Below, piece after piece: positions 9,142 to 18,398 of a DNA stretch of 64,000 nucleotides. How positions within the stretch are numbered: the first letter of the stretch is position 1; every line of letters begins with the position of its first letter. The stretch is taken from assembly GCA_039039985.1 (NCBI GenBank), contig JBCCOV010000001.1:1-64000 (forward strand), in the 5' to 3' direction. The notes under the pieces are model-generated. The model worked only from the letters and a program-made list of their open reading frames with translations, did not search any database and was not told the origin of the DNA. A program made the position numbers and the translations under genes. This DNA is from JBCBWG01 sp039039985. GTDB lineage: Bacteria > Pseudomonadota > Alphaproteobacteria > Rhizobiales > Hyphomicrobiaceae.

Positions 9142-9802
9142 CGATTTTCGGCTCCTCACCAGCAATCAGTCGACGGATGTTTTCTGAATGCTTGTAGAAG
9201 AGTAAGAGGGTCAACGGCAAGAGGAGGGCACCGATCATCGGCTCCCCGAGCACGGCCGCAGCGGCCGGTGCGATAAGCGCAGCGACCAGGGCCGACAGCG
9301 ACGAGTAACGCAGCGCCAGGGCGAAGATCAGCCAAGTGGCGCAAAAAATGACGGCTGCCGGCCAAAACAGACCCAGCAGGATGCCGATATAGGTTGCCAC
9401 GCCCTTTCCGCCGCGAAACCCCAGCCAGACCGGAAACAGGTGACCGAGGAAGGCGCCGTATCCGCCGGCCATCGCGTACGGCATGAGATTGGCGCTTTCT
9501 GAAGCCGCATAGGCGATCGACCGCGCATCACTGATCGGCGGCACAACGGCAACCTGTCCAACCAACAGCATGCCGATCAACCAGCCGGACAGAACAGCCA
9601 GGAGCCCTTTGAATGCGTCCAGCAGCAACGTCGCAGCTGCGAGGCTCTTGTTCCCCGATCGCAGAACGTTGGTGGCGCCGATATTGCCGGAGCCGATTTT
9701 GCGGATGTCGCCGAGCCCGGCCACGCGCGTCAGCACGAGCCCGAACGGAATGGACCCGAGCACATAGCCGACGACGGCCGACAATAGCATCGTCAATGAC
9801 AT
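9128..9802 (-). CDS. plsY: Glycerol-3-phosphate acyltransferase PlsY
   Basis: Integral membrane enzyme that transfers an acyl group from acyl-phosphate to glycerol-3-phosphate, the first step of phospholipid synthesis. The family signatures are all present: GSGNIGATNVLR near residue 37, GHLFPVWLGFRGGKGVAT in the middle, and LLFYKHSENIRRL near the C-terminus. Several hydrophobic segments span the 224 residues. It lies between the pyrC homologue (32-nt gap) and dprA (overlap), the usual Rhizobiales arrangement. Confidence 0.96.
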   Translation of the reverse strand: MSLTMLLSAVVGYVLGSIPFGLVLTRVAGLGDIRKIGSGNIGATNVLRSGNKSLAAATLLLDAFKGLLAVLSGWLIGMLLVGQVAVVPPISDARSIAYAASESANLMPYAMAGGYGAFLGHLFPVWLGFRGGKGVATYIGILLGLFWPAAVIFCATWLIFALALRYSSLSALVAALIAPAAAAVLGEPMIGALLLPLTLLLFYKHSENIRRLIAGEEPKIGAKA

Positions 9803-9834
9803 GGAAACTCAATGCCGCTCGTTAGGATGGCCCA

Positions 9835-11172
9835 TCAGGACTGATTGTCGCGAGCGTACTGGTACACGGTTCGCCCGGCAACCAGTGTGCGCAACACCCG
9901 GCCCTGCACGCGAGCTTCATCGAACGGTGAGTTCTTGGACCGTGACTTTAGGATCTCGCGGTCAACCATCCAGGGCATCCCGAGATCTACGAGAATAACA
10001 TCGGCAATCGCGCCACGCTGCAGCCGTCCGCCGTCGAGACCAAGCAATTGCGCGGGGCGCACCGTTATCGCGCGCAACAGGCTATGCAAGTCGACGGATT
10101 CGTCGTGATAGAGGCGCAGCGCAGCTGACAACAGCGTCTCAACGCCGATCGCGCCGTCGGCGGCCTCTGCGAACGGCAGGCGCTTTGTATCCTCATCCTG
10201 CGGGTCATGGCTGGACACAATCACGTCGATCGTCCCGTCGACCAGCGCGGCGACGAGTGCCTGACGGTCCTCTTCCGAACGCAGCGGTGGGCGCACCTTG
10301 AAGAACGTACGATAGGCTCCGATGTCGTTTTCGTTCAATGTCAGGTGATTGATCGATACACCGCACGTCACCCGCAGCCCTTTGGCCTTTGCCGCCCGGA
10401 TCGCCTCGACGCTGCGCGCGCAGGTAATTGTGGCCGCATGATACCGACCGTTCGTAAGCTCAACGAGGCTAAGATCTCGGTCGAGCACCATGGTTTCCGC
10501 TGCGGGATCGACGCTCGGCAGCCCGAGTCGGGACGCCAGCTGGCCGGCGTTCATGGCCGCGCTATCGCTCAGATAGGGGTCTTCCGTATGGTGGACGATC
10601 AGCGCGTCGAAATCGCGCGCATAGAGCAGCGCGTTACGCATGACCTTTGTGTTCATGACCGACTGCTTGCCGTTTGAGAAGGCCACGGCTCCGGCGCGCT
10701 GCAGCAGGCCGAATTCCGTCATTTTGGTGCCTTCAAGGCTGTCGGTCATCGCGGCCATGGTATGGACATGGACAACGGCGTTATCGCGCGCGCGTCGTTG
10801 GATGAAGTCGACGAGGGCGACCTGATCGATGACCGGATTGGTGTCGGGCATCGTAACGATTGTGGTGACACCGCCCGCCGCAGCCGCGCGGCTTGCCGTT
10901 TTCAAGGTCTCCCTATGTTCATTACCGGGTTCTCCGGTGAACACCTGCATATCGACCAGGCCCGGGCAGAGCATGTGCCCCTGGCAGTCCGTTACCACGG
11001 TGTCGGATGGGGCATTGCGGTGCAGGTGCGGCCCAACATCCGCGATCACGCCGTTTTCAATCACGATGCCGCCGCGCTCGTCTTGACCGCTCTCCGGGTC
11101 GATAAGCCGGGCGTTGATGAGGGCTTGCGGGCGGCGATCCGTATCCGCTGTGCTTTGGGTCCCGTTTTGCAT
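9835..11172 (-). CDS. pyrC: Dihydroorotase-family protein, probably non-catalytic (PyrC'/PyrX type)
   Basis: Amidohydrolase-superfamily protein of 445 residues in the dihydroorotase family. In active enzymes the first beta strand ends in an HxH metal pair (DxHxHxREPG). Here that site reads GLVDMQVFTGEPG at 71-83, so both histidines are missing (Q76, F78). Other family sequence remains, including NHLTLNENDIG, SSHDPQDEDTKRLPFA and DGAIGVETLL. Inactive homologues next to pyrB are known in Pseudomonas, where PyrC' supports the aspartate transcarbamoylase assembly. I infer a structural role with PyrB and an active PyrC elsewhere. It starts 12 nt after pyrB. Confidence 0.85.
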   Translation of the reverse strand: MQNGTQSTADTDRRPQALINARLIDPESGQDERGGIVIENGVIADVGPHLHRNAPSDTVVTDCQGHMLCPGLVDMQVFTGEPGNEHRETLKTASRAAAAGGVTTIVTMPDTNPVIDQVALVDFIQRRARDNAVVHVHTMAAMTDSLEGTKMTEFGLLQRAGAVAFSNGKQSVMNTKVMRNALLYARDFDALIVHHTEDPYLSDSAAMNAGQLASRLGLPSVDPAAETMVLDRDLSLVELTNGRYHAATITCARSVEAIRAAKAKGLRVTCGVSINHLTLNENDIGAYRTFFKVRPPLRSEEDRQALVAALVDGTIDVIVSSHDPQDEDTKRLPFAEAADGAIGVETLLSAALRLYHDESVDLHSLLRAITVRPAQLLGLDGGRLQRGAIADVILVDLGMPWMVDREILKSRSKNSPFDEARVQGRVLRTLVAGRTVYQYARDNQS

Positions 11173-11184
11173 GATCTGTCTACC

Positions 11185-12138
11185 TCATGCGTTGGGGAGG
11201 TTACGGGCCAGGGCTTGAAGCACGGCCATACGGATTGCCACACCCATTTCGACTTGTTCGCGGATAACGCTGCGTGGGTGGTCCGCCACCGTCGATGCAA
11301 TCTCAACGCCACGATTCATTGGGCCTGGATGCATGATCAACGCATCCGGCTTGGCCAGCGCGAGTTTCTCGTGGTCGAGGCCGAAAAAGTGGAAGAATTC
11401 CCGACCACTGGGCACATAAGTCCCGCCCATTCGCTCGCGCTGCAAACGCAGCATCATGACCACGTCTGCATCCCTCACGCCGCTCGCCATATCGGTATGG
11501 ACCTCGCAGCCCAGCGAGTTCGCGCAGGTTGGCAGTAACGTCGACGGTGCGACGATGCGGACATGGGCGCCGAGCGTATTCAGCAAGTCGATGTTCGACC
11601 GTGCGACGCGCGAGTGCAGAACATCACCGCAAATTGCCACGATCAGGCCGCCAACGCGGCCTTTCGCACGCCGAATGGTCAGCGCATCGAGCAGGGCCTG
11701 TGTCGGATGTTGATGGGCGCCGTCTCCGGCATTGATCACGGAGCAATCAACTTTTTGCGCAAGCAGAGCGGCTGCACCGGCGGCATGGTGACGGATCACG
11801 AGAATATCGGGCCGCATCGCGTTCAAAGTCATGGCCGTGTCGATGAGCGTCTCGCCCTTCTGGACCGAAGACGAGGACACGCTCATGTTCATGACGTCGG
11901 CGCCGAGCCGCTTTCCGGCGAGCTCAAACGAACTCTGCGTTCGCGTGGAGGCTTCGAAGAACAGGTTGATTTGCGTGCGTCCGCGCAGGTCGTCGCGCTT
12001 TTTGTTGATGCTGCGGTTCACTGCGGCCGCATCGTCCGCCAGATCGAGAAGTGATTCAATGTCCGGCGCCGTCAGGTCCTCACAACTGAGCAGGTGACGA
12101 TGCGGAAAAGTCGACGGCGGTTTGGCCTTGGGTCGCAT
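11185..12138 (-). CDS. pyrB: Aspartate carbamoyltransferase catalytic subunit
   Basis: Condenses carbamoyl phosphate with aspartate, the committed step of pyrimidine synthesis; cytoplasmic, 317 residues. The carbamoyl-phosphate-binding motif STRT is at 64-67 (FFEASTRTQ), HPTQ at 144-147, and HPGPMNRGVEI near the C-terminus. Length fits the class whose activity or assembly depends on a dihydroorotase-like partner, and such a partner follows immediately. First gene of the minus-strand block; the preceding about 290 nt are free of genes and should hold its promoter. Confidence 0.96.
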   Translation of the reverse strand: MRPKAKPPSTFPHRHLLSCEDLTAPDIESLLDLADDAAAVNRSINKKRDDLRGRTQINLFFEASTRTQSSFELAGKRLGADVMNMSVSSSSVQKGETLIDTAMTLNAMRPDILVIRHHAAGAAALLAQKVDCSVINAGDGAHQHPTQALLDALTIRRAKGRVGGLIVAICGDVLHSRVARSNIDLLNTLGAHVRIVAPSTLLPTCANSLGCEVHTDMASGVRDADVVMMLRLQRERMGGTYVPSGREFFHFFGLDHEKLALAKPDALIMHPGPMNRGVEIASTVADHPRSVIREQVEMGVAIRMAVLQALARNLPNA

Positions 12139-12429
12139 AAGGTCTTCCTCTAGGCCCGAGACCGCGCGGCTGCAAGCCCGGAAAGAAAACAGTCCCCTAT
12201 ACGATAGTGCGATGACGCGGCGCAGATGCGCCCGAGCGGAATGTCAAATGCGACGCGTCAAAACAAATTCAGCTTACCAAGCTCAACAAAAGTCCAATTT
12301 GTCCAAGGTCAACAAATAAGCCTTTTGTTATTAATGGGTCGAACATTTTCGCAGGCACACAAGTCTTACTGAGAACACAAATGTAATCGGCAACCCCGGC
12401 GTGCATGCCTGGAAAACTTCACGTATTCT

Positions 12430-12915
12430 CTACTCAGCCGCGTTTCGCGACCGAGGAGATACCCGAGCGCTCGCAACTGGACCCAGGTCGTCCACGATAC
12501 GCGAGAGGTTGGATATCAGGTCCGTTCTGGCATCGGGAGCCAAACCTGCCAAAACGTGCTCAGCGACTTCAATGCGCATTGGCTCGGCCTTGCCGACCAA
12601 CTCCGCACCTGCATCCGTTAGTCGTACGGCGTACATGCGCGCGTCGTGGCGAGCGCGCTCGCGCTCGAGAAAACCGGCTTCCACGAGCCGGCGGACGATG
12701 TCTGCAAGCGTAGATCGATCGATCCCAGTACGGTCGACCAGGGCTGTTTGGCTGGCGTTCGACAACGAACGCACGGCGATCAGGACCGTGAGCTGACGCG
12801 GTGTGACGGAGAGATTGGTAATACGACCAGCTAAAAGATCGTCTGCCGATTGGCTGGCACGGTGGAGGAGGTGAATAACATCAGTCTGTGACGGTTGGTT
12901 TGAATGTTCGGCCAT
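12430..12915 (-). CDS. MarR family transcriptional regulator
   Basis: 161 residues with the MarR winged-helix layout. An N-terminal dimerisation helix precedes LTVLIAVRSLSNASQTALVDRTGIDRSTLADIVRRL, read here in two parts as the helix-turn-helix around residues 45-85. A wing containing ERERARHDARMYAVRLTDAG follows. MarR proteins usually repress a neighbouring gene and respond to small aromatic ligands or oxidation. No divergent partner is adjacent: pyrB lies downstream on the same strand and the PcfJ-like gene upstream on the same strand. The target is therefore unknown. Confidence 0.88.
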   Translation of the reverse strand: MAEHSNQPSQTDVIHLLHRASQSADDLLAGRITNLSVTPRQLTVLIAVRSLSNASQTALVDRTGIDRSTLADIVRRLVEAGFLERERARHDARMYAVRLTDAGAELVGKAEPMRIEVAEHVLAGLAPDARTDLISNLSRIVDDLGPVASARVSPRSRNAAE

Positions 12916-13296
12916 AGTTGTCTTCCAGTTTTATAGTTTGTTATGTGATCGTCCCGGCCGTTAACGTTTTGCACAGAAATCAGATCACTTGCACGACAAC
13001 TTTGTGTTGAGAAATCTAAACCCAAAATTTGTAGCGCAAAAATCAGACTGCAGGAAATCGCGACTGCCAGACCGAGCGGGCAACAATGCAATTAATGAAG
13101 TAAAGTCAACGCTGGCCATGCATAAGGGTGCTGAATTCTGCACAATGAGTGGGCCGCAAATTGTCGCACAGCTGATTGTCCGCAATTCCAGCAGAAGGCC
13201 AGTGCCCGTGACGACACAGGCTCCAACGCCACCACCTTAGGACCGCGGGTTGACGCACGGCAGCGGCTGATCGGTATCAACGAAAGTTGATGCGGC
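12916..13296. other. Intergenic region upstream of the MarR gene
   Basis: About 380 nt, visibly AT-richer near 12930-13100. It separates the end of the PcfJ-like gene from the start of the marR-like gene, both on the minus strand. It presumably holds the marR promoter. I see no convincing gene or symmetrical operator that can be assigned. Confidence 0.5.
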
Positions 13297-14511
13297 TCAG
13301 CGGAACAGCCACGACACGACACTCGCCTCTCGCGCGACTTGTTTCAGCTCAGAATCGAGCGCGGAGAGAGCTTGCATGGACGGCGATGTCGGCCACCAGG
13401 GCGCACCGCCCCGGCGGTTGCGATAGGTTGAAAACAGATTGGTCCACACGCGGCTCTGCCCCCGCGGCAACGTGCTATAGAGCGAAGGCGCGCTCATCAG
13501 CTGGTCCTGCTGGGCAAGCCAGCCATATGCGGCCTGCCAAATCGTTACAGGTGCCGGCACGTTGGACGGCCCCTTGAGTTGTGTGATCGTCAGCACAGCC
13601 GGTTCTTTGGGGTGTCGGGCCACCTCAACTGTTGCGATTCGCGTACTGTCGCGTCGCACGGAAAACAGGCGGCAGCGGTCGGTGCAGAGGGGCGTCGCAT
13701 ACTGATCGACGCAGTTATTCATCAGCTGCGCTTCGAGCAGCAGCTCTTCGACAGTTGTGAGCGGTTCGAACCGAATCCCGTTCACGGTGGCCGGCCTGAG
13801 CCACGGATCGAGGCGGCGTCCCTTCAGCAAGGTGACCAGGCGCACGCGATTGAACCAAGACATGGCGGCGCACAGCGCACGGTCTGTCCCCAGTTCCGGT
13901 CGCCATCGCGCACCGAGCAGCCGAGATGCCTCTCCCGGACCGTCGCGGTGTGCCGCTGCATAAAGGGCGAGCACGCGCAACGCGTTCTGAACGGGTAAGC
14001 CCGCGGGGATAATCTCAGGACGTTCAGCAACCCAAAGCGCAAAGTCCTCGCCGGCGGCCTGCACGGCAAATGCCGTCGCCTCCAGCCAAGTTCGCGAAAC
14101 CCGCCGTCTGCGCGGCAAGCGGGTGGCGATGCGACGTGAGAAATCCGTCGAGGCCGGAAAGCTGGGGATATCCCCGCGAAACGCATCCGGTGGCAGGCGG
14201 CGCAGCCAGACCGGCAGTTCGAGAAGCTCGGCCACGGCCTTCAGAGGAACGCCGCGGTTTACGGCTGCAAGTGCGTTGGCGCGGCGATGTTGCGACAAAT
14301 CCGGATCGGCAAGGCGATGGATGGCCGCCGGAAAGACCTTAACGAGATCTGCAACCCGTTCGGATGAACGGCTCATGGCGCGAACGCGCCGGCGAAAATC
14401 CGGGTCGAAGCGGCGCAAATGGGACTCGAGGCCTGGTGCCTTCCGTTCCGTTGCTGATCGCGATTCCCCTGACCTGGCGATCGCGTAGCCGCCGTCCTTG
14501 TCCGTGGTCAT
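13297..14511 (-). CDS. PcfJ-like domain protein of unknown function
   Basis: 404 residues. The C-terminal half carries a PcfJ-like pattern: a glutamate followed by LMNNCVDQY (E260, 263-271), LFSVR at 282-286, TVEV at 294-297 and TQLKGPSN at 310-317. PcfJ-family proteins are known from conjugative plasmids and phages, where their biochemical role is not established. The N-terminal 250 residues are Arg/Ala/Leu-rich, probably helical, with no recognised domain. No conjugation, phage or integrase gene is nearby, so it looks like an isolated chromosomal homologue placed between marR and ruvX. The domain call rests on motif pattern and is moderate. Confidence 0.6.
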   Translation of the reverse strand: MTTDKDGGYAIARSGESRSATERKAPGLESHLRRFDPDFRRRVRAMSRSSERVADLVKVFPAAIHRLADPDLSQHRRANALAAVNRGVPLKAVAELLELPVWLRRLPPDAFRGDIPSFPASTDFSRRIATRLPRRRRVSRTWLEATAFAVQAAGEDFALWVAERPEIIPAGLPVQNALRVLALYAAAHRDGPGEASRLLGARWRPELGTDRALCAAMSWFNRVRLVTLLKGRRLDPWLRPATVNGIRFEPLTTVEELLLEAQLMNNCVDQYATPLCTDRCRLFSVRRDSTRIATVEVARHPKEPAVLTITQLKGPSNVPAPVTIWQAAYGWLAQQDQLMSAPSLYSTLPRGQSRVWTNLFSTYRNRRGGAPWWPTSPSMQALSALDSELKQVAREASVVSWLFR

Positions 14512-14669
14512 GGTACGCCTCCGAACTCGAAATGAGTACCACCGTGCTTGTCCATTGAGGCACGTGTTCGGCGAAAGATAGCCGAGATTAATAAGCTATT
14601 GGTGAGAACAAGGCGGAATCGTCGAGATCGCGCGCTGCGAACGCCGCGTCTGGTGGATAGCCGATAAAC

Positions 14670-15149
14670 CTAATTGGTTAGATGTCTTAGGCGATCAACC
14701 GCACTTTGTAGGATCAGGCCTGCGGCGACCTTGTCGATCACTTCATCCCGCCGCTTCCGGCTGGCGTCTGCTGCAATCAGCACCCGTTCGGCTTCGACCG
14801 TCGTCAAGCGTTCGTCCCAAAGCAGAACGGGGCGAGCGAGCGCTGCGACCAGATTGCGGGCATAAGCGCGTGTGGATTGCACACGAGGGCCGCTCGATCC
14901 GTCGAGGTTGGTGGGCAAGCCAAGGACGATGCCGACGACGGTGCGATCCTGAATGATGCGCTCAAGCTGCTGGCAATCTGCACGAAACTTGGTGCGCGGC
15001 AGGGTCGTCAGCGGTGATGCGATCATCCTCGAAGGGTCCGAGACCGCAATCCCGATCGTTTTTGTGCCGAGATCAAGCCCGATCAGCGCGCCGCGGTCTC
15101 CGGCAGCAAAAAAAAATTCTGTCGCATCAGATGTCAGCACGATGGTCAT
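14670..15149 (-). CDS. ruvX: Putative pre-16S rRNA nuclease / Holliday junction resolvase YqgF
   Basis: RNase H-fold protein of 159 residues from the internal ATG (MTIVLTSDAT); the frame is open to 15203. The first acidic motif is GLDLGTKTIGIAVSD with D26, followed by GLPTNLDGSSGPR, LWDERLTTVEA and KRRDEVIDKVAAG, which supply the remaining family residues. YqgF is implicated in 16S rRNA 5' maturation in E. coli and was earlier proposed as a resolvase. In Rhizobiales it often lies next to pyrB; here two extra genes separate them. It is divergent from the hydrolase at 15239. Confidence 0.92.
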   Translation of the reverse strand: MTIVLTSDATEFFFAAGDRGALIGLDLGTKTIGIAVSDPSRMIASPLTTLPRTKFRADCQQLERIIQDRTVVGIVLGLPTNLDGSSGPRVQSTRAYARNLVAALARPVLLWDERLTTVEAERVLIAADASRKRRDEVIDKVAAGLILQSAVDRLRHLTN

Positions 15150-15238
15150 TGCGCTATGTCGCGTGGTTTCGACGCTGTTGCAAAGCTTCAAATTGGCCGT
15201 CACAGGTCATACCCCTATGTCGGCAATGGAGCGGTGTT

Positions 15239-15928
15239 ATGAAAATCACGTGGTTTGGACACTCATGCGTTCGGATCGAAACAGGCGCAAGCGTGCTCCT
15301 GATCGATCCTTTCCTAAAGGGGAATCCTGTCTTCCAGGCAAGCGGGTTGTCATTTGATGACGCAATCCAGGGTGTTACGCATGTCGGACTGACCCACGGC
15401 CACGATGACCATATCGGTGACGCGGGCGAAATCTGCAGCGCAACGGGTGCCACTCTGTTTGCGGTGTTTGAGCTGGCTCAACACGTTGCCGGGCAGGGTG
15501 CCGCGAAGCTGGAACCCATGAATACAGGCGGCACCGTCGCTGCGGAGGACTTCAAGCTCACGCTGGTCGATGCCAAGCACTCGTCGTCATCTGGCGGCAC
15601 ATATCTCGGCAATCCATGCGGGATTGTCGTACGGCCGACAAGCGGGCCAGTTGTTTATCATATGGGGGACACGGACGTCTTCATGGACATGGCGCTGGTG
15701 AAGGAGTTCTACGAGCCTGAGATCGGGATCGTACCGATCGGCGATCGCTTTACCATGGGAGCTCAGACGGCAGCCCACGCGTGCCAGACGTTTTTTGAGT
15801 TCAAGTCTGTCATCCCATGTCATTTTGGGACGTTTCCGATCCTGGATCCGTCCCCGGATGCCTTCGTCGCAGCCATGGAGGAGACCGACGTCAGAACTCC
15901 GGCGGTCGGCGAGGTGATGAGCTTTTAG
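15239..15928 (+). CDS. UPF0173 metal-dependent hydrolase (metallo-beta-lactamase fold)
   Basis: 229-residue single-domain metallo-beta-lactamase-fold protein. The metal motif HxHxDH is at H53, H55, D57 and H58 (THGHDDHIG). Further likely ligands lie in VDAKHSSS, YHMGDTD and PCHFGTFP. The start MKITWFGHSCVRIE is typical of the UPF0173 family, and the ATG at 15239 is preferred over in-frame upstream starts because similarity begins there. The substrate is unknown. It is divergent from ruvX, an arrangement found in other alphaproteobacteria. Confidence 0.9.
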   Translation: MKITWFGHSCVRIETGASVLLIDPFLKGNPVFQASGLSFDDAIQGVTHVGLTHGHDDHIGDAGEICSATGATLFAVFELAQHVAGQGAAKLEPMNTGGTVAAEDFKLTLVDAKHSSSSGGTYLGNPCGIVVRPTSGPVVYHMGDTDVFMDMALVKEFYEPEIGIVPIGDRFTMGAQTAAHACQTFFEFKSVIPCHFGTFPILDPSPDAFVAAMEETDVRTPAVGEVMSF

Positions 15929-16042
15929 GCGCCTCGGACACCGTGGTCGGGCCGCCGTTTGGATCCCAACGGCGGCTTCACACTAAATCAATTTGGGCCG
16001 GATAGTCTCGCACCGCAGGTTGTGAGCGCTAAAGAGGGTCCA

Positions 16043-18364
16043 ATGGCGTTTTTGTCGCGCGTCTCAGAAGGTAGCGCTAGCCTAGCTCGGTTATCGCAGA
16101 GTACCGCGGGGCTCTTGGCATTCGCTGCGGCTCTGCTCGTATCTGCAACGTTGCTGTTCTCGATCCAGCCGATGTTCTCCAGGATGATCCTGCCCGTTCT
16201 CGGCGGATCACCCTCGGTCTGGGCCGTGGCCATGTGCTTTTTCCAGGCCGCACTGCTGGCCGGATACTGCTATGCGCACGTCCTCAACCATTTCGCCTCG
16301 CCAAGAGCCGCATTTGCGATCCACCTCACAGTTCTGGCGCTTGCCGCGACGACATTGCCATTCGGTTTGCCAGTTTGGGCCGATTCACCACCGGCCGGTA
16401 ATCCGTATCTTTGGCTCGTTTGGCTGCTGACGGTTGGCGTTGGGGTTCCGTTCTTTGCGGTCTCGGCCAACGCGCCGCTGCTTCAGGCTTGGTTTGCCCG
16501 GTCCAGCCATCCCCATGCGCACGACCCGTACTTCCTCTATGGCGCGTCCAACCTGGGCTCGCTTGCCGGACTTCTGGCCTATCCGGTCATCATTGAGCCG
16601 CTGTTGGGTTTGGACATGCAGCGCCAGATCTGGTCGGTTGGCTATCTGGCTTTGATCGGCACAATCGGTTGCTGCGGCTTTCTAATGCTGGCGGCCGGAA
16701 CGCCTGCAAGAGCCGGGGCCCAGTCGGAGCGGGGCCAGCCTGACGTCGGCAACCTCGCGCTTCCGGCTGTTTCAAGCGGTGAAGCTGCGCGTTGGATTGG
16801 TCTCTCGTTCGTGCCGTCTGCGCTGCTGGTCGCATTTACCACCCACATCACGACTGACGTCGCGTCCGCACCCCTACTTTGGGTTGTTCCTCTCGCAACG
16901 TTCTTGGGAACGTTTGTGGTCGTCTTCCGCGAGCAGTCGTTGATTCCAGATATCGTCTGTCAGCGGTTACAGCCCCTGCTGGTTGCAGCGTCCTTGATCC
17001 TGATTGCCTTGCAAGGGCTCTCGAACGGATTGGTTCATGGCGTTGTGGGATATGCCACGTTTGTTGTGACCGTGCTGGTTTGCCATCGCGCCCTCTATCT
17101 GACGCGGCCGAGCGCAGACCGCCTGACCGTGTTCTACCTTTTGATGTCCTTCGGCGGTGTGCTGGGCGGCATCTTCGCCGCGCTTGTGGCACCGCAGTTG
17201 TTTACCAGCGTTATAGAGTATCCGGTGTTGATGCTCGCGGGTCTGCTGGCCCATCGCGGTTGGGTTTCGGCATGGCGTGATCCAGAAGGGCGCAGCCAGA
17301 TCGTTTCGCTTGTTCCGCTTGCGGCGCTGGTGTTTGCCTGCGGTGTTGGGTCGGCTGCGTTGGGCTCGGTCCAGGCAACGGCAAGTTTTGCGGCGCCGCT
17401 GTGGTTGATTGCGATCTTTGGCGGAACGCTATCGATCGCGGTCTTTGGCGTGCGGGGACGCGTATCTCCCATGGTTGGCGTGGCCATTGCTTTGATCGGT
17501 GCGTTTACACTGGGTGGCGCGCCGCGGGGCGAGCTTTATGCCGAGCGCAGCTTCTTTGGCGTGTCTCGTGTGATCGAAAAGGACGACGGTCAGCTTCGGC
17601 TCTATGCCCACGGCTCGACAATTCACGGACTGGAGCGCGTCCGCGACGAAACGGGTGCAACTGGTCCGTTTCCAACGGCGAGCTATTACCACCCGAAAGC
17701 GCCAATGGTGCAGGGCCTGGTCGCGGCGCGCGCGCACCATGCCGACGACGGTCGCGCGCTGAGAATCGCCGTGATTGGCCAGGGTACCGGTTCCATGGCC
17801 TGTCACACACAACCAGGAGAAAACCTGACGTTCTTCGAAATTGACCCGGTTGTTGATCGGATCTCACGCAACCCGAACTACTTCTCGTTCATTGCGCGAT
17901 GCGCCCCACAGGCCGTGACGAAAATCGGCGATGCCCGTGTTGTTCTTGAGAAAGATCGCAGCGCTCAATTCGATTACCTGTTGGTCGATGCGTTCTCGTC
18001 TGACGCCATTCCGGTCCACTTACTCACGCGCGAGGCGCTCGAACTGTACGTCTCTCGGGTCAGGCGCAATGGCCTCGTTGCACTGCACGTGTCCAATCGT
18101 CATCTGGACCTGGAACGGGTCGTCGTTGCGACAGCCCGGACGATCCCGGGACTGCATCTTGTCCACCTGTTTGACTCCGACAGTACGAAGCTGCCGCGCG
18201 ACGGCAAGATGAGCCGCGTCGTTTTTCTGTCCCGGTCGGAGCAACTGATCAACAGCCTTCGCGCGCTCGATATCGCAGAGCCCGTAAAGGCTGACGGAAT
18301 TGCGCCTTGGACCGACGACTATGCCGATTTGTTCAGCGCCATCGTCCGCAGGTACACACAGTAG
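16043..18364 (+). CDS. Fused membrane / spermidine synthase-like protein
   Basis: 773 residues from the ATG at 16043, which has AGAGGG just upstream; the frame extends to 15959. The first about 500 residues contain more than ten hydrophobic segments. The C-terminal part is a Rossmann methyltransferase-like spermidine synthase domain with IAVIGQGTGSMA, FFEIDP and DAFSSDAIPVHLLT. The last motif carries the Asp pair expected near the aminopropyltransferase site. Such fusions are common in Proteobacteria, but whether they make polyamines is not settled. No other polyamine synthesis gene is adjacent, though an acetylpolyamine-amidohydrolase-like gene lies 2 kb downstream. Confidence 0.87.
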   Translation: MAFLSRVSEGSASLARLSQSTAGLLAFAAALLVSATLLFSIQPMFSRMILPVLGGSPSVWAVAMCFFQAALLAGYCYAHVLNHFASPRAAFAIHLTVLALAATTLPFGLPVWADSPPAGNPYLWLVWLLTVGVGVPFFAVSANAPLLQAWFARSSHPHAHDPYFLYGASNLGSLAGLLAYPVIIEPLLGLDMQRQIWSVGYLALIGTIGCCGFLMLAAGTPARAGAQSERGQPDVGNLALPAVSSGEAARWIGLSFVPSALLVAFTTHITTDVASAPLLWVVPLATFLGTFVVVFREQSLIPDIVCQRLQPLLVAASLILIALQGLSNGLVHGVVGYATFVVTVLVCHRALYLTRPSADRLTVFYLLMSFGGVLGGIFAALVAPQLFTSVIEYPVLMLAGLLAHRGWVSAWRDPEGRSQIVSLVPLAALVFACGVGSAALGSVQATASFAAPLWLIAIFGGTLSIAVFGVRGRVSPMVGVAIALIGAFTLGGAPRGELYAERSFFGVSRVIEKDDGQLRLYAHGSTIHGLERVRDETGATGPFPTASYYHPKAPMVQGLVAARAHHADDGRALRIAVIGQGTGSMACHTQPGENLTFFEIDPVVDRISRNPNYFSFIARCAPQAVTKIGDARVVLEKDRSAQFDYLLVDAFSSDAIPVHLLTREALELYVSRVRRNGLVALHVSNRHLDLERVVVATARTIPGLHLVHLFDSDSTKLPRDGKMSRVVFLSRSEQLINSLRALDIAEPVKADGIAPWTDDYADLFSAIVRRYTQ

Positions 18365-18398
18365 CCCGTCGCCGTCCCGTACCGCCAGGCCGTGCGAC

